Of a DNA stretch of 64,000 nucleotides, positions 34,535 to 46,517 are shown in pieces (position 1 is the stretch's first letter; the number at the start of each line of letters is the position of its first letter). The notes under the pieces are model-generated. The model worked only from the letters and a program-made list of their open reading frames with translations. It was not told the DNA's origin and ran no database searches. Both the position numbers and the translations under genes were made by a program. The stretch is from Watersipora subatra. Its lineage: Eukaryota; Bryozoa; Gymnolaemata; Cheilostomatida; Watersiporidae. The stretch is from NCBI RefSeq assembly GCF_963576615.1, contig NC_088715.1, positions 54,187,690-54,251,689 on the forward strand, read 5' to 3'.

Positions 34535-35806
34535 TCATTGCTGGTCGACAACCTCAAGCCTAGAACATGCTGTATCATTTTGGTCATTCTTCTCTTGGGC
34601 TGTATCCGTTTCTCTCTTTACAAATGTTATTGTAGGATCCGTGGTGTGTGACTGAAAATATTCGCGGTCTTTATGACAGCAAAACAAAACTAATTCAGAA
34701 ATAAATGCGGCAATGCTAAAAAGAGCTAATGCCGAACCAACATTTAGCACAAAAGTAACAAAGTCAAAGGCTCGTGCTATGGCATCCGTACGAAGAACAA
34801 AGAGGATGCCAAAAGCTTTGATAAGTTCACGTTTTTTAGTTCCATTTTCCTTAAAATAGTGAGCATAGTAAAAGTTGTATCCAGGAGATGCAGTAGTTCT
34901 GCGAAGGGTATCAAGGCGAGTGAATTTGTAAGTTGGTTTGCAGTGACTTTCATCACAATCATAGTTGCAATCCCATTTTACTGTTATGGATATAACTCCA
35001 CCTCTGACCGCCATTTTCTTAAACGATTTTTCATCTTCATCATGATCCGCTTTTTGAGATTTTCTGTCGGCCATGCCAACAATAGTTTGAATTCGAAATA
35101 TTGGGCAGTAGGAGTCTTTATCAGGGTCATAGCGACAGCCTTTGCTCAGCATATCATAAGTAACTGACTCAATAAGGTTACTTCTTCCTTTGTCAAAGTA
35201 TGGAAAGTATACATGGTTCTTAATGAGCACTGTGAAGTTTTGAATGTAGTTTAATACAGATGTTGTCCCATTATTAGGCAAAGTTTCATCTTCAGAGGGA
35301 CACCAAGCCTCCACTATGCAGTGTCCAGTGGTCTGGTTACATTTACCTACACTCATTCCATTAACTTTGTGATATGGCTCGCCTGCAGGACTGCAATCAT
35401 CATCTGTTAGACACCTCATGATAGCGTCATGCTTGGATGAACACTGAGAATGAACTTGGTTGTCTGTTACGATGAAGTTGGTCATTACGAAGAATGAATT
35501 TGTTTGTTGTGATGCTGTTCGCAAGTCAGCAGAATCCCAGAGTCGTCTTTCCTTTGGTGTTAACTTGGAGCCACTGTACGCAATTCCCTTGAGTTTTGTA
35601 GTAAACGCTGAGATAGATTCTGTATCTCTGTATTGGTATTGCTGCCGGATTATGAAAATCCAAACGAGTATTGTACCGAATATAGCTGTCCTGGCTATCC
35701 AATTAATAGAGCCTACACACTTTGTTTCGAGACTAATCTTCTTTGTTGTCTTATAAGTGAATATGGCTGACACCGCCTTTGAAAAGAGTGGTGTGATGAA
35801 CTTCAT
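34535..35806 (-). CDS. P2X purinoceptor (ATP-gated cation channel), copy A, intronless
   Basis: Trimeric ATP-gated cation channel subunit of the plasma membrane; 423 residues, a usual P2X length. The start is the ATG at 35806, shared with copy B (the frame opens six codons earlier with GTG). The N-terminal YKTTK (18-22) fits the conserved YxTxK site. TM1 is about 36-56 and TM2 about 347-376 with NVGSALAL. The ten family cysteines are at 122, 132, 138, 156, 163, 169, 224, 234, 280 and 289, with an extra Cys284. ATP-site lysines are visible in TTKLKG (71, 73) and at 330 in RELIKAFG, and the Thr of NFT (192) is present. The NFR motif, however, reads NFY (311-313). No introns interrupt the CDS, whereas animal P2X genes usually have many. 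AATAAA lies at about 34377-34382. Confidence 0.95.
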   Translation of the reverse strand: MKFITPLFSKAVSAIFTYKTTKKISLETKCVGSINWIARTAIFGTILVWIFIIRQQYQYRDTESISAFTTKLKGIAYSGSKLTPKERRLWDSADLRTASQQTNSFFVMTNFIVTDNQVHSQCSSKHDAIMRCLTDDDCSPAGEPYHKVNGMSVGKCNQTTGHCIVEAWCPSEDETLPNNGTTSVLNYIQNFTVLIKNHVYFPYFDKGRSNLIESVTYDMLSKGCRYDPDKDSYCPIFRIQTIVGMADRKSQKADHDEDEKSFKKMAVRGGVISITVKWDCNYDCDESHCKPTYKFTRLDTLRRTTASPGYNFYYAHYFKENGTKKRELIKAFGILFVLRTDAIARAFDFVTFVLNVGSALALFSIAAFISELVLFCCHKDREYFQSHTTDPTITFVKRETDTAQEKNDQNDTACSRLEVVDQQ

Positions 35807-35905
35807 GGCTTGCTTCTGTGACACTGTGGTTTTAAAATATTATCTACAAATATTAGCAAGTATTATATAATCAGGATGACTGACCAAGATGAGTATTGTA
35901 GTATA
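35807..35905 (-). promoter_or_regulatory. Conserved 5' flank of P2X copy A
   Basis: About 100 bp upstream of the ATG are nearly the same as 62316-62408 before copy B, with GGTCAGTCATCCTGATTATA and TAATATTTAT-type AT boxes. Similarity drops beyond this block. It could hold the core promoter and 5'UTR; a TATA-like TATATAAT is present in both. Confidence 0.45.
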
Positions 35906-38755
35906 ACTTTAGACTTTTACTATTACTATTAGTAAATTTCTATACAGATACCTAGTAGTGACACACCCTCATGTGGCACTGCGATGTCATCAAGGAAACA
36001 GAACTGTTGCTGTCATTTATGTAGTGGTATTGCTTGGATGCAAAATGCGCATGTGACGTACCGTATTGGTGCCATAGAAGAGGCCTTAGCAATCACGGAA
36101 GCTGTATTTTGTGCATATGTCTATCTTTCTTGTTGCTTCATATACAGACATATGCCTTGATATAAGGAGTCACACAACTATTGCTCTACAATAGCGCATT
36201 ATCGGAACATGATTGGCTTGTCGGCCCAGTACATTGTTTCGGCACTGGCACTCTCAGGTGTGGCTGCACTATCGCTGTATGGATTTTTAGTAAATATGAA
36301 TTGTTGGAGCTAATCATCTTGGAAGTTAATGATATAAACTTTTTATAATACATACAGGTTTAACCGTATTTCAATTTTTCAAGTCCGATTTACCTATACC
36401 AGATTTATTTGTGTATAATTGTGCATGCTTAACTAGTGAATGATAGTTGGTGCAAAACATTTGTTCTCTGCCTTTTTGACTCAGACTCAGATAATAACAA
36501 CAAAAGATTTTAAGCTGTTGTTCAAATCTGTCATATTTGAGTTGTTCAAAGATAAAATTACCAGAAAAGCATCATTTACCGGCAAAATAATGGCTATATG
36601 GTTATGTATCACAAACAAGCCTGCACGGAATAGCAATTGCACAATTGTATATTCAAAGCAACAAGCAGTATTTCCTATATCTATTATAATAGTTAATTGT
36701 ATAGTGTCATGAATTTTTATAAAAATTTTCAGTGCATGGTACTTTGGTAATAACTGCATTGCACTCACTATGTTTCCATGATGAGCATAGAGTGCATCAT
36801 GCAAATTTGGAGTTGTACACAAGTTGCGTTAACATGTGAATTAAGAGTTTCTATAGACATTCGCATAATACGAATTGACTCCTGTGTCTTGTTGAAAAAA
36901 GGTGAGGAAATGTACGCTATAATTTAACAATTAGCGACGCAGTTACCGATGCATGCATAAGCAACGCAAACACATAAAAATCAATCAAAAAAGGATGACA
37001 GAAGAATTGCAAATGTTGAAAATTAAATAGCTGGCACGGTTTTTTAATAAACATCGTTGGCCAGTGCTGTTTTTATCATTCGCAAACATGGTGGGTTCAA
37101 TAAAATTTTGCAAATCACAAAGCCCGCTTAGCTTATGCCATTTATGCCATTTCCATGATGCGGTTGCTTTGCGGATTGGCTCAAATTTTCGAGCCACGTA
37201 CGTCATAGAAACACAGTGTCTGTAGCCAACCTAAAAGACTTATTGCGCGACCGTTTTTTATGTCTCTACCAAGTTCGATTGAAAATCAGTGCCTAACTTT
37301 ATCCGCTACTGTAGTATAAAGACTGTACTTCACAGCGTAACTTGGAATATGCATAATAAATTGCAGCCGTTTTATAACCATTAATCCTTCCCTTACCAAT
37401 TTATTTGAAAACTCTCTCTTATCATTGCTCAGTAATTAATATGTAGGAAAGTGACAAAGGGCATGTCAAGACAAAGAGGACTCCGTAAAGTTACAAAAAA
37501 TTATCTGCAACACTTCAATTAAATTACAGAGAATCTCATTTTGTCACGCATCACTGCATGTGTACAAAAAGCCATCATACGGATTGCACATAATTTGAGT
37601 GCTTGTTGTTTTGCTTCTGCAACTCTTGCGATGTTGCAAACTTTAATTGAGATACATAGATAAAAATGAAACTACATGTTGGTGTTTTTATATTACGGTG
37701 TCTCTTGTAGACAGTATCATTAATGTTTTTTATAATCTTTGAGGCATAAAAAATGCATGCAAAGCTCCAAACACTCATATCTATTTTATAGAATTAAAGC
37801 TTCTGGCACTGGTTTTTGTACATAGCCTAGTGGTCTAAAATATCTGACAGTACGACAACAAGTTGGGGCATCAACAAGTAAGACAAGAAGTACGACATCA
37901 AAAAAGCCATTGATCGTAACAAGAATGACAACCAGGCATGTCTCTAGTCATAGAGGTTCTCTTTTCTACAAACTCACACAAGCTCAGCCAACATCGTAGA
38001 GTGATAATGTGTGCAAAAATGATCTTAAAACATGTACAGCTTCTGCTAAGCAGACATGATCAGTCTTCAATGGTTTACTAGTGCTTGGCTACCACCCCAA
38101 AAGGTTCATGTATTCCAACAGCAAGCGATTGATTTTTGCTGTGCTTATTTGCTTAGTTATCAAAAGGACTTACACTTTCATGGTCCACGTATTTATGGTA
38201 AATGTGATTGACATTGTCATATAGACTACTTAGGGTAGAACATGGTTGGAGAAAACCTTCTCCGAGAGTCAGACTTTTTGTTCCGAAACACTTCTGTAAC
38301 TTGAAGACCTTTTGATACAATTCACAAAAACGGTGGCAAAGAAAATGGGGAAAATGTGAGAAATGTTTAAATGTTTTGAAATGAGATTAGAATACCACAT
38401 TGAAGGTAAATTGATCAACGTGTAGCATTAGAGGCTACTAAGCGGTTAATGGTTTGGGCACAGGTGATGGCTGTAGATAATGTCATACTTGCATGTGGTT
38501 GGTTGTATGTTGCTATTGTGATGCAAGAAAGCAGCGCCGTAATAATAAAGGCCGGTTGTGAAGGTAAGGTGTTGTGTGTGCGGTCGTTGCAGGTTGATTT
38601 TACATAACAAGTGCTGGTTGTTTTGCCCACAGCTACGTACGTCATTCGCAATGATAAAACATCTATTACACTTTTGTAAAGTTTAGGAAAGCAAAACTGT
38701 TTAAAAACATTCAAGAAGCAAAACTGAGGTTTTGTAAGAATAACATCTCACTAAT
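35906..38755. other. Arm A-specific insert, nothing recognised
   Basis: About 2.85 kb with no counterpart in arm B. Only chance-length ORFs (for example 36440-36712, 36487-36822 and 38415-38714) occur on either strand. No TIR or RNA gene was recognised. Confidence 0.45.
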
Positions 38756-38759
38756 GTCA

Positions 38760-39290
38760 CCAATCTGTTTATTAAATAATTGAAAATAATGTCCAATGTT
38801 TCAAGAAAATTAGTGACACTTCAAATTAAAACATTTTGATGTTACCAGTTTACAGGCTTCATTAAGTTGACATTTCAAAGAAGCTATTGTCTTAAAACTA
38901 TAAACTAGTATTCAGTAGCTAATCTTTAAAATCTTAAAAAGTATCAATAATAAATATTGTAAGAAATTAGGAAAGATTAGTGAGACTTCTAAGCAGAAAC
39001 CTTTAGCGATTTACCTTTTTACATAATTCATGAAGCTAAAACTTTGAAAAAAGTTCTGTTCTTCAGCATGTAATATCCAAAATAACAGCTAGAATCTAGC
39101 GACTAACTTTTAAAATCTTAGAAAGTATACATAATAAATAAACTTGCCGATTTTTGCGATGCTGATTTGTAAACTGCCTTCATAACCTTGACACTAAGTG
39201 TCTTTCAACACCAACTGTAGAGTTCTAGGCAGCAAGCTTAGGTTTATGCTGACCTTGTTCTGACGCCTACCGGTAGACTTATAATAGCTA
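38760..39290. repeat. Diverged tandem repeat, about 165-170 bp, three units
   Basis: Landmarks ATTAGTGACACTTC (38811) and ATTAGTGAGACTTC (38977), and AAAATCTTAAAAAGTAT/AAAATCTTAGAAAGTATA about 170 bp apart, mark successive units. Arm B has the corresponding sequence at 61160-61490. Confidence 0.75.
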
Positions 39291-39900
39291 AATTTCGAGG
39301 CGTGGCTCAACATTACATCTCTAGAAATAATTGTTATTGCAACATAAGGCTCACTGAGATTTTGATTGGTCATTTGGGCCACATGACTTACTAACAACTA
39401 GAGTCCCTTTATCTTATGATTCTTTTAAAGCTTTTGTAATAACTTGAACAGCGGCAGTCCTGTTTAGATGTATCTTTAAAAGCAATGAAAATCCATGTAG
39501 ATCACTAAAAAATCTCACAGAGTAATTATAGTCAGACTCCTTTTTGAGAAAGCTGCCGGGAGGCTTTTTGAGTTGGGTCTGCGGACTATGGATTGATATA
39601 GAACATGAGAACTTGGACGCTTTCACAAACACCACCAATTTTCTTTGTGGGAATTCAACCCCTGACCCACTAAACATAAATCAGCGTAGTAACCCTAAGA
39701 AACCGCTGATGTTAATTGAAAATATATAAACGGGAAAAAACATTCTGTATTGAAGTTAATTATAATAATTGCCTATGTTCAACATTTCCATTTTCATCAA
39801 AACAAAGAGCTGGGTAACCACAGAAGAATAGCAATGAACCACCTTTTAAAATCACATTGAGTCTGGCAAACTCAGGTTTCTTTTAGATCTATCTTCTCTA

Positions 39901-41280
39901 GCTCTCGTAAGCATTGATGGTTGTCCCTCATAACAACCTTTAGACAAATTTTTGAATGTTTCTTTTGCCACTGGTACTTCAATTCTTGATTAACTCTGCT
40001 GATCTTTCTTAAAAACTCTTTAGTTGCAAGCTGGCTACTAACCAAAATTTAAAAGAAAGCAAACAGGAATATATAAAAATTTATTATGGTATGTCATTAG
40101 AGGTTGCTGCTAGTCTTCTTCTAAGTGCAAATTGACAATTACTTTTGGCATCAATTTTTAATCTGAGCATTATAAAAGCTATAACATTTTGTTGACTTTA
40201 AATATTGAAACATCCTGGTAGTCAACTTATCTCAAACAGTAAAAACAGTGGCAAATGATACAAAAATACTTATATCTTTAGTTAAAATCTACTAAGATTT
40301 TGTGCAATTCATCTTCAAGACGTGAGAAGCAAAAATGCATAGAAACTATTTTAATATAATTATGTGATGCTTTTCAACATTTTTACAAGTTTTGTTTTAG
40401 GCTTTGATGTCATTAATATAATTTTAATGAATTTTAGTTATTTCAAATTTATCATTTAATTTGACTGTTTAATTTAGATGAGTAAATTTAGTTTTCTTGA
40501 ATGTTGACATTGTACCATATTTAAAATTGGTTCACCAGTCTTCTTAAGATGTCAGGTCACCTAAGGGTAAAATAAAAATACTTGTTCAATCAAAAAAATC
40601 TTCATCAGTTCACTGTTAGCTTCTCATCTGATAGATTGAAAAAATGTTACTTTAGTTTCTTTTCAGCATTTAGGAAACTTTATATTGGTTTTAGTCATCT
40701 TTAGCTAAAGGACAATTTAAAGAACGTTTTTCTGTTTACTGTGAATTAGTCTGCACCAGGAACTTAATGACAATTTTTTTGGCATTTTCTCTAGCTTTCT
40801 CCTTACCTGTTGTCAATTAATCACTGATTCACTATTTGATCAAGTTGTTTTGCTCAGAAATAAAGCTGTGCTAGCATGAAATACCCAAAAAGAGATACTT
40901 AAATTGGTATTTATAAGGTATTCATTGCATAATCTTAGTAAAATTTAATGTTTGATATAAAAAAACATGCTAATATATCCTCGGTTTATGGGAGGCTTGT
41001 ATCTACCTTATTGTACAAGATTTTTATAATCAAACTCAAGGTTTCTTATTATCTCAGGGTATATATAATGCATAATATTATTATGCAATAATAAAGTTAG
41101 TTCCCTTAAGGAATATTTGCGTTAGATGTTTATGTCATTAGCAACAGCACACTCAGACTGAAATTAAGTTTATGTAAGTGTGTCATAACTTGGAAAGTTT
41201 TTATATACATGCTTTAGGTAAAATTTGCTCGTAGCTAATAGACAAGATAATTCACACTAAATGAGCCAAATGTATAATCA
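39901..41280. other. No recognisable gene
   Basis: AT-rich sequence just outside arm A, with no ORF of interest and no repeat noticed. Confidence 0.45.
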
Positions 41281-41284
41281 CAAG

Positions 41285-41480
41285 CTTTCATAGACATAAG
41301 CATCCATAAACATAAACTTCCATTAATATGTGTTACAGAGATTTGGTCTACAGGAAGATTTGGCTACAAGAGGTTTCACCTATGAGAACGTTCGGCATCA
41401 AGATTTTTTGTCTACAAGTGGTGAAAGGCTACATCTATAATTTCTGGAAATTATGTCTACAGTTATGAAGATTGTGCTTA
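41285..41480. repeat. Short-period repeat, inverted relative of 44400-44680
   Basis: CATAGACATAAGCATCCATA is followed by CTACAGGAAGATTTGGCTAC and AAGAGGTTT words. The same words appear on the opposite strand at 44410-44480, and CATAAACATCC words at 44500-44680. The two tracts bracket the MULE fragment. Confidence 0.55.
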
Positions 41481-41549
41481 CTAATCGATCAATTAGTACG
41501 TAGATAATGGAAAAGAAACTTGAAATATTGAAAAAAGATTGCAAAGATG

Positions 41550-41890
41550 CTACTGATAGATGTCACATATCCTTCAAAACCAGTATAAAATATGCTACTG
41601 ATAGATGTCATCTATCCTTCATCACTAATATAAAATATGCTACTGATAGATTTCATCTATCCTTCAACACTAATATAAAATACATGTATGCTACTGATAG
41701 ATGTCATCTATCCTTCAACACCAATATAAAATATGCTACTGATAGATGTCATCTATCCTTCATCACTAATATAAAATACATGTATGCTACCGATAGATGT
41801 CATCTATCCTTCAACACCAGTATAAAATATGCTACTGATAGATGTCATCAGATTCTATCCTCTAACAATAATATAAAATACGTGCGAATA
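41550..41890. repeat. 45/51-bp minisatellite
   Basis: Seven to eight units of GCTACTGATAGATGTCATCT, ATCCTTCAACACCA and ATATAAAATA (45 bp, or 51 bp with an extra ACATGT). The unit is a multiple of three, so a 128-codon frame (41507-41893) repeats ATDRCHLSFNTNIKY. I regard that frame as a by-product, though translation cannot be excluded. Confidence 0.9.
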
Positions 41891-42757
41891 TAAAATCAAA
41901 GAACACATCATCAATTTATCACCTCCTTTCTTTACTCCTCCCACTGCTACTACTACTACTGGTGGCGCTTCGGAACCCCCAAAACGCTTACCCCTGTGCT
42001 CAGAATCCAAAGGCTCCGGTAGATGCTCTGAGTCTGGTAGAATCATCAACACCTTAGAGTGAGAGTACCCATTTTTTGCTACAAATTATTTTTTATTGTT
42101 AGTTTGTAATTTATTAATAGCTTGCAACTCATAGTGAACTAGTATTAATAATTTGATACTTTTGGCATTGGTCTGTTGGCCTTTAGTGAGTTAATAGTAA
42201 AACGACTGTGAGTAAATCAATGAACCAAAACAATCTAATAATTTGCAATCACATAATAAACAAATAAATTGTTGTTTTATAGCTCAATTATTGTATTCTT
42301 TTGGTCAATTTTGGTATGTTTATTGTCTTATTTATTGCTAATTTATAGATAGTAATAGTATAACAAAGATATATATCATTGGTATACATGTTATATAGTG
42401 GTTCTTATTATTTGTGTTGGCTGATTGATCAAAATATTGAGCCATGACTTCTAACGTTCTATTGCTGAGGATTGGTAATAGTGATCAAAATTTGTAATAC
42501 TATAATAAAAAGTTCATCCTTTGAGCAATAAAATTAGTCTAAAACTGTAAAATAAAAAAAATCAGCAGCATTTTGCAGACTGTACACTACAATTTTACAT
42601 GCAAGTACTTTAATATCTAAATTGCAAGTTCCAGGTACTAACTTTCAGAGTTTGTCACATATATCATCCAAAATAATATTGAAAAACCTTAAACTAAACT
42701 TCTTCATTATTCTGGAAGTCGCTGTATCACCCTCAACATATTCATTCCGTAGTTTCA
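41891..42757. other. No recognisable gene
   Basis: A Pro/Arg-rich minus-strand frame at 41855-42052 lies over a (CTA)n-like patch. The rest is AT-rich and featureless. Confidence 0.4.
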
Positions 42758-43081
42758 TCAGCTTTCCCTAAACTGTCTTAGATGATTTTTTAGCCTTTTT
42801 GTGATTTTCTTAGCTGATACGAGTTTCACATTTATTACTGTCAGTTTAGGTTCTCCCTTTAGTTCTGTAATTAATTGGTAGAGATTTAGAGGATCATTGC
42901 TAAATGCCCTGTTGTTGAATCGCTGTTGCCATCCTTCCGCCTTGTTTTTGGTTCTTGGAGAACTTGTGAACTGAGACGATGAGGTGAGCGACCATATAGT
43001 CAATTTCATCCATGTGGACCTAAATCTTAGTAAGTTTTGGTATAATGTATTTATTGGCATACTTGAGTGGACATAGTGCAA
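42758..43081 (-). pseudogene. MULE-type transposase C-terminal fragment
   Basis: The 107-codon frame contains SPRTKNKAEGWQQRFNNRAF, then SNDPLNLYQLITELKGE. This matches the pattern R-T-N/K-N-x-x-E-G-W-x-x-x-F/L-N followed by a LYxLI-LK helix found after the catalytic domain of Mutator-like (MULE) transposases, often with FLYWCH fingers in animals. No catalytic DDE region is recognisable upstream, so only a tail remains. Bracketing inverted short-period repeats may be relics of its ends. Confidence 0.55.
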
Positions 43082-44040
43082 TAAAATTAATATAATTTAA
43101 GTTTGAACAGTAGTTGAAAGCTTTTTTTATTTATTTAATTTTCCAAGTTTGGGCTATTGATGAAACAATTCTATAAAAAGTTACCTGCCACAATTTGTTT
43201 AAATATTACATATGTGTATAAAAGACAAACAGTTAATAATAATCAAATGTATTTGGCTCTATACTAAAAATATATATGTAGCAGCACTACCATATAATTT
43301 AGCAAACCAATGTTTTTAGAAAGGATTTGGTTGTCAAAAAGCACAGCTCAAAGTTTAAGAACAGGGCTTACAACGACAGAGACTTTTTAAAGAGTAACGG
43401 TATCTCCACTTTAGTTTCTCATCTGCTGCCACCCCTTACAACGTATGTACATACTAGCCATAGGCCTAATATTACTTGCTCACATTAGAGTTGTTTTAAT
43501 AATTATTTGACAGCTCTTTAATATGGGCAATAAATGCTGAACTATTCAGTTAAGATAAGTTATTGTGTAATAGCATTGTGGTAAATGAATATCTAGAGAC
43601 ACTCATGCAATTTCCCTGAAAACATATGAACGATGATCTCAACCAGCTGCGAAGGCCGCTCCATGTAAATTGGGACATAATAATAGGCAATAGAAGATAG
43701 ATAAACATCAAGTCACAAATTTATGCCATGATAATGTATATTGACAGATATTAACAGTTTTTGCTCTGTTGCATATGAACAGGTGTTAAAATTGCAATAA
43801 TCTGTAATAATCTACTCAAGGTAAATGTTTACACATATATTTATATTATATATAATATAATGTATATATGTATTAACATGTTTTTATACATTTGTTTATA
43901 TATATACTTATATTACATTATTATACTTATACTTAAATTTATATATATTATATAGATCATTACTCCAATGAAAATACTGCTCTGCATTCTCATCATTTCA
44001 TGTGCATATTATGCAACTGAATCATTTTTGGCATTAATGA
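43082..44040. other. No recognisable gene
   Basis: AT-rich, with TATATA/TTATAT patches at 43830-43960. Nothing else seen. Confidence 0.4.
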
Positions 44041-44049
44041 TATGTGTGG

Positions 44050-44215
44050 TTTATTTGTTAGTTTAACGTGTGTTTGTATGTGCATGCGGGCATTCGTGCA
44101 TGTGTGTGTGCACGCGCTCGTGCGTGTGTGCGTGCTTGTGTATACATATATCGTACATGTAATATATATGCTGTGTACTATATATGTATATTTATTGTAT
44201 ACCCACTTATATACC
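44050..44215. repeat. GT/GC-rich alternating purine/pyrimidine tract
   Basis: TGTGTGTGCACGCGCTCGTG and similar sequence, grading into TATATA. A second Z-DNA-prone tract like 6966-7160. Open frames on both strands are by-products. Confidence 0.85.
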
Positions 44216-44399
44216 AAACATTTGTATGTATATATTTATGGTAACTGTATTTTACTTAACTTATTGATATACTTTTTGTATAATTTATTTACATATTCAA
44301 TAAATTGACATATGCATGCAAAACATACATTAATCATGTCATTCCTTATTCTATACATCAAAGAGTTAGAGTAAGGGTAATATCCTAGATCATAAGCAT

Positions 44400-44690
44400 A
44401 ATTTATTAGCTTTTAGGGGAAATCTTCCGTAGGCAAAATCACTTGTAGGCTAACCTCTTGTAGGCGCAATGTCTTTTAGCTGTAATCTTTGGATACCCTA
44501 GACATAAACATCCATTGACATAAGCATCTATTGACATAAACATTCATAGACATACATTGTAAGTGTCAATTTACATAAGCATCCATTTACATAAACATCC
44601 ATTGAAATAAATGTCCATAGACATAAGCATTTTCGACAAGAGTATTCACAGACATAAACATCCTTTTTCATAGGCCTAACTTAACATAAA
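44400..44690. repeat. Short-period repeat (CATAAACATCCATTGA units)
   Basis: Degenerate 15-20-bp units such as CATTGACATAAACATC, preceded by GTAGGC words that mirror 41340-41460 in inverse orientation. Confidence 0.75.
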
Positions 44691-44891
44691 CTTGCATCAA
44701 AAGACAAAAGACATGTCATATCGTAAAGGGTTTTGCTGGTCTTTACGCAGGCACGATCTACAAATGTAGATAGAAAGAATAGCTGCATAAAATGCAAGAG
44801 AAGTGAATATAGTTTTGGCCGTTGTATTCTAAGGAATTCCCATTAGTCACGAAGCTATGACTACTCTGCTCTCCTAACGAGAGCAGACTAG

Positions 44892-44892
<1 letters not shown>

Positions 44893-44930
<38 letters not shown>
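44893..44930. repeat. (TA)n microsatellite
   Basis: Pure TA repeat followed by a T9 run. The overlapping Ile/Tyr frame is an artefact. Confidence 0.95.
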
Positions 44931-44935
<5 letters not shown>

Positions 44936-45329
44936 TCTCCATACCATATAAGAGAACTGGTAGGAAACCATATGAGAAAAGTGATTAGTAGGATCGATAA
45001 CACGTTGGCTTAGCTACTGTTAAGCTATACGCGTTAGAAAGCATTAGCGATATAAACATATAATAAAGACAAAAACAATATACGAAAAGTAATGCATAAC
45101 GTATGATTGATTATATGCGAATATATAAGAATATAATGTCAAATTAAGTTTGTTACTTGGTGTCTGCGACACTATGTAAAAAGGCATATAAAAAAAATAG
45201 CTTTCATATCAGCCTCATTCATCTACTATGTTAATAGTTTTGGGTAAATAACTTTTTGCAGTGAACCCATGTTTTTTTTGCTCTGTATTGAAAGACATAA
45301 TAACATTCCACTTTTTAATCCACAGTACA

Positions 45330-45630
45330 TTCCACGGAACATGTTCAATTTCACTCATTCAAATTAAATACTAGTAACACAGTAACCATCACAAATGGAA
45401 ATAAATCATGCTATCCGTAACTACGAATTAATATTAAATTTGCCAGCTGCAAATTTTCTCATTATTGTGCCGAACATTGACGACAGCCTGTACAGGTTGC
45501 ACAATTTTGCGGATAGTAATTCGCAGTCATGGACAGTGTGATTTATTTCCACTTATGATGGTTACTGTGTGACTAGTGTTTAATTTGAACGCGTGAAATC
45601 GAACAAGTTCTGTCGAAAAAAATTAACAGG
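45330..45630. mobile_element. Fold-back MITE, about 300 bp
   Basis: The arms at about 45335-45445 and 45515-45625 are inverted copies. Left CACAGTAACCATCACAAATG and GAAATAAATCA face right TGATTTATTTCCACTTATGA and TGGTTACTGTG; outer words GAACATGTTC and GAACAAGTTC also pair. The loop is about 70 bp. No ORF. Confidence 0.88.
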
Positions 45631-46214
45631 AAAAATGAGAGCCCTACATCACGGAGGATTTTCTGATTCAAACGTGGAGGGGTATGTGATAGTGGGAACA
45701 TTGTTATCATCGGTGATCACCGAAGTATTATAGCTTCAAAATACAACAATGTAGTGTAAACCAGCCTTAAGGGCTATGCATACAGAAGTGTACATGCCAA
45801 TTATTGTTTTAGCAAAGTATGCTTGGTTGTTGCATGTCAGAGCAATTTGGCACTTTGCCACAGTGCACACAGTCGACAATAAACACAGAAAGGACAACTC
45901 CAATATACAGTGATATAATTTAAACCAACCATTACACTCCAACCAGGAATAAACACAATAGCTACATAGAACTATAGGTAGTTATCTTGGTACTAGAGCA
46001 TTCACCCTCTCACCCTGTTCATATTACAATGACTGCTTTATTTTAGCCTATGGCCAGCTTGTTCAACACACGCCATTTGATTTGATTACAGTTTTGGTGT
46101 GTTTCAGTTATGAGTGCCCTCTATTAGGAGTTTTAGATTACGGTTATGTAAATTTATTTGGAGTAATTTTTTGAGGTTAATGGGTCACTCACATCAAATT
46201 TTTCATTTTATTCA
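45631..46214. other. No recognisable gene
   Basis: A short minus-strand frame at 45736-45942 and AT-rich sequence. No repeat noticed. Confidence 0.4.
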
Positions 46215-46345
46215 AAACTATAGATCTTTTTCTGTCATCTGAAATTTCGTTTGTTATTTTAGCTGATCTGACTGCCTGGATGTGTCAAAATTAAAATTGA
46301 CAAAACTTCATTGCAGTAAAATGCTCAGAAGAACAAGACATATTT
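46215..46345. repeat. Dispersed repeat member (CTGACTGCC...AAAATTGACAAAACTT family)
   Basis: Shares TCTGACTGCC, GATTAAAATTGA-like and ACAAAACTT words with 56905-57000 and 60200-60275, placing it in the same MITE family. Confidence 0.6.
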
Positions 46346-46517
46346 AAAGACTAGAAATTCCACTGTCATACAGCCCACGACCAAAGTGATATTGGAAAAA
46401 AGAAAGGGTACTGACGGTTGAGAAATGCAATATTAGCAGTCAAATGGCACTGCACCGCAACAGGATAACTGCAATGGTAGCTGTAATGTACTGGGTGTGG
46501 GTGTTATTATATACAAC

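Larger units (their letters stand above)
34235..39900 (-). repeat. Inverted segmental duplication, arm A
   Basis: Read on the minus strand, this arm matches 60530-64000 on the plus strand in the same order: a leading block (39900-38930), the P2X promoter region (35905-35807), the P2X CDS, and a 3' flank to about 34235. Shared landmarks include AGTCTACCGGTAGGCG, GCAGACCCAACTC and TTTTCAATTAACATCAG. Between 38930 and 35905 arm A has about 3 kb, against about 0.8 kb in arm B. Confidence 0.85.

Noticed and set aside
34859-35167. 102-codon plus-strand ORF opposite P2X copy A (and its mirror at 63048-63356)
   Set aside because: Antisense shadow of the P2X coding frame, present in both copies only because the coding sequence is conserved.
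35807-35824. Six extra N-terminal codons of P2X copy A starting at a GTG
   Set aside because: GTG is not a usual animal start; the ATG at 35806 aligns with the start of copy B.
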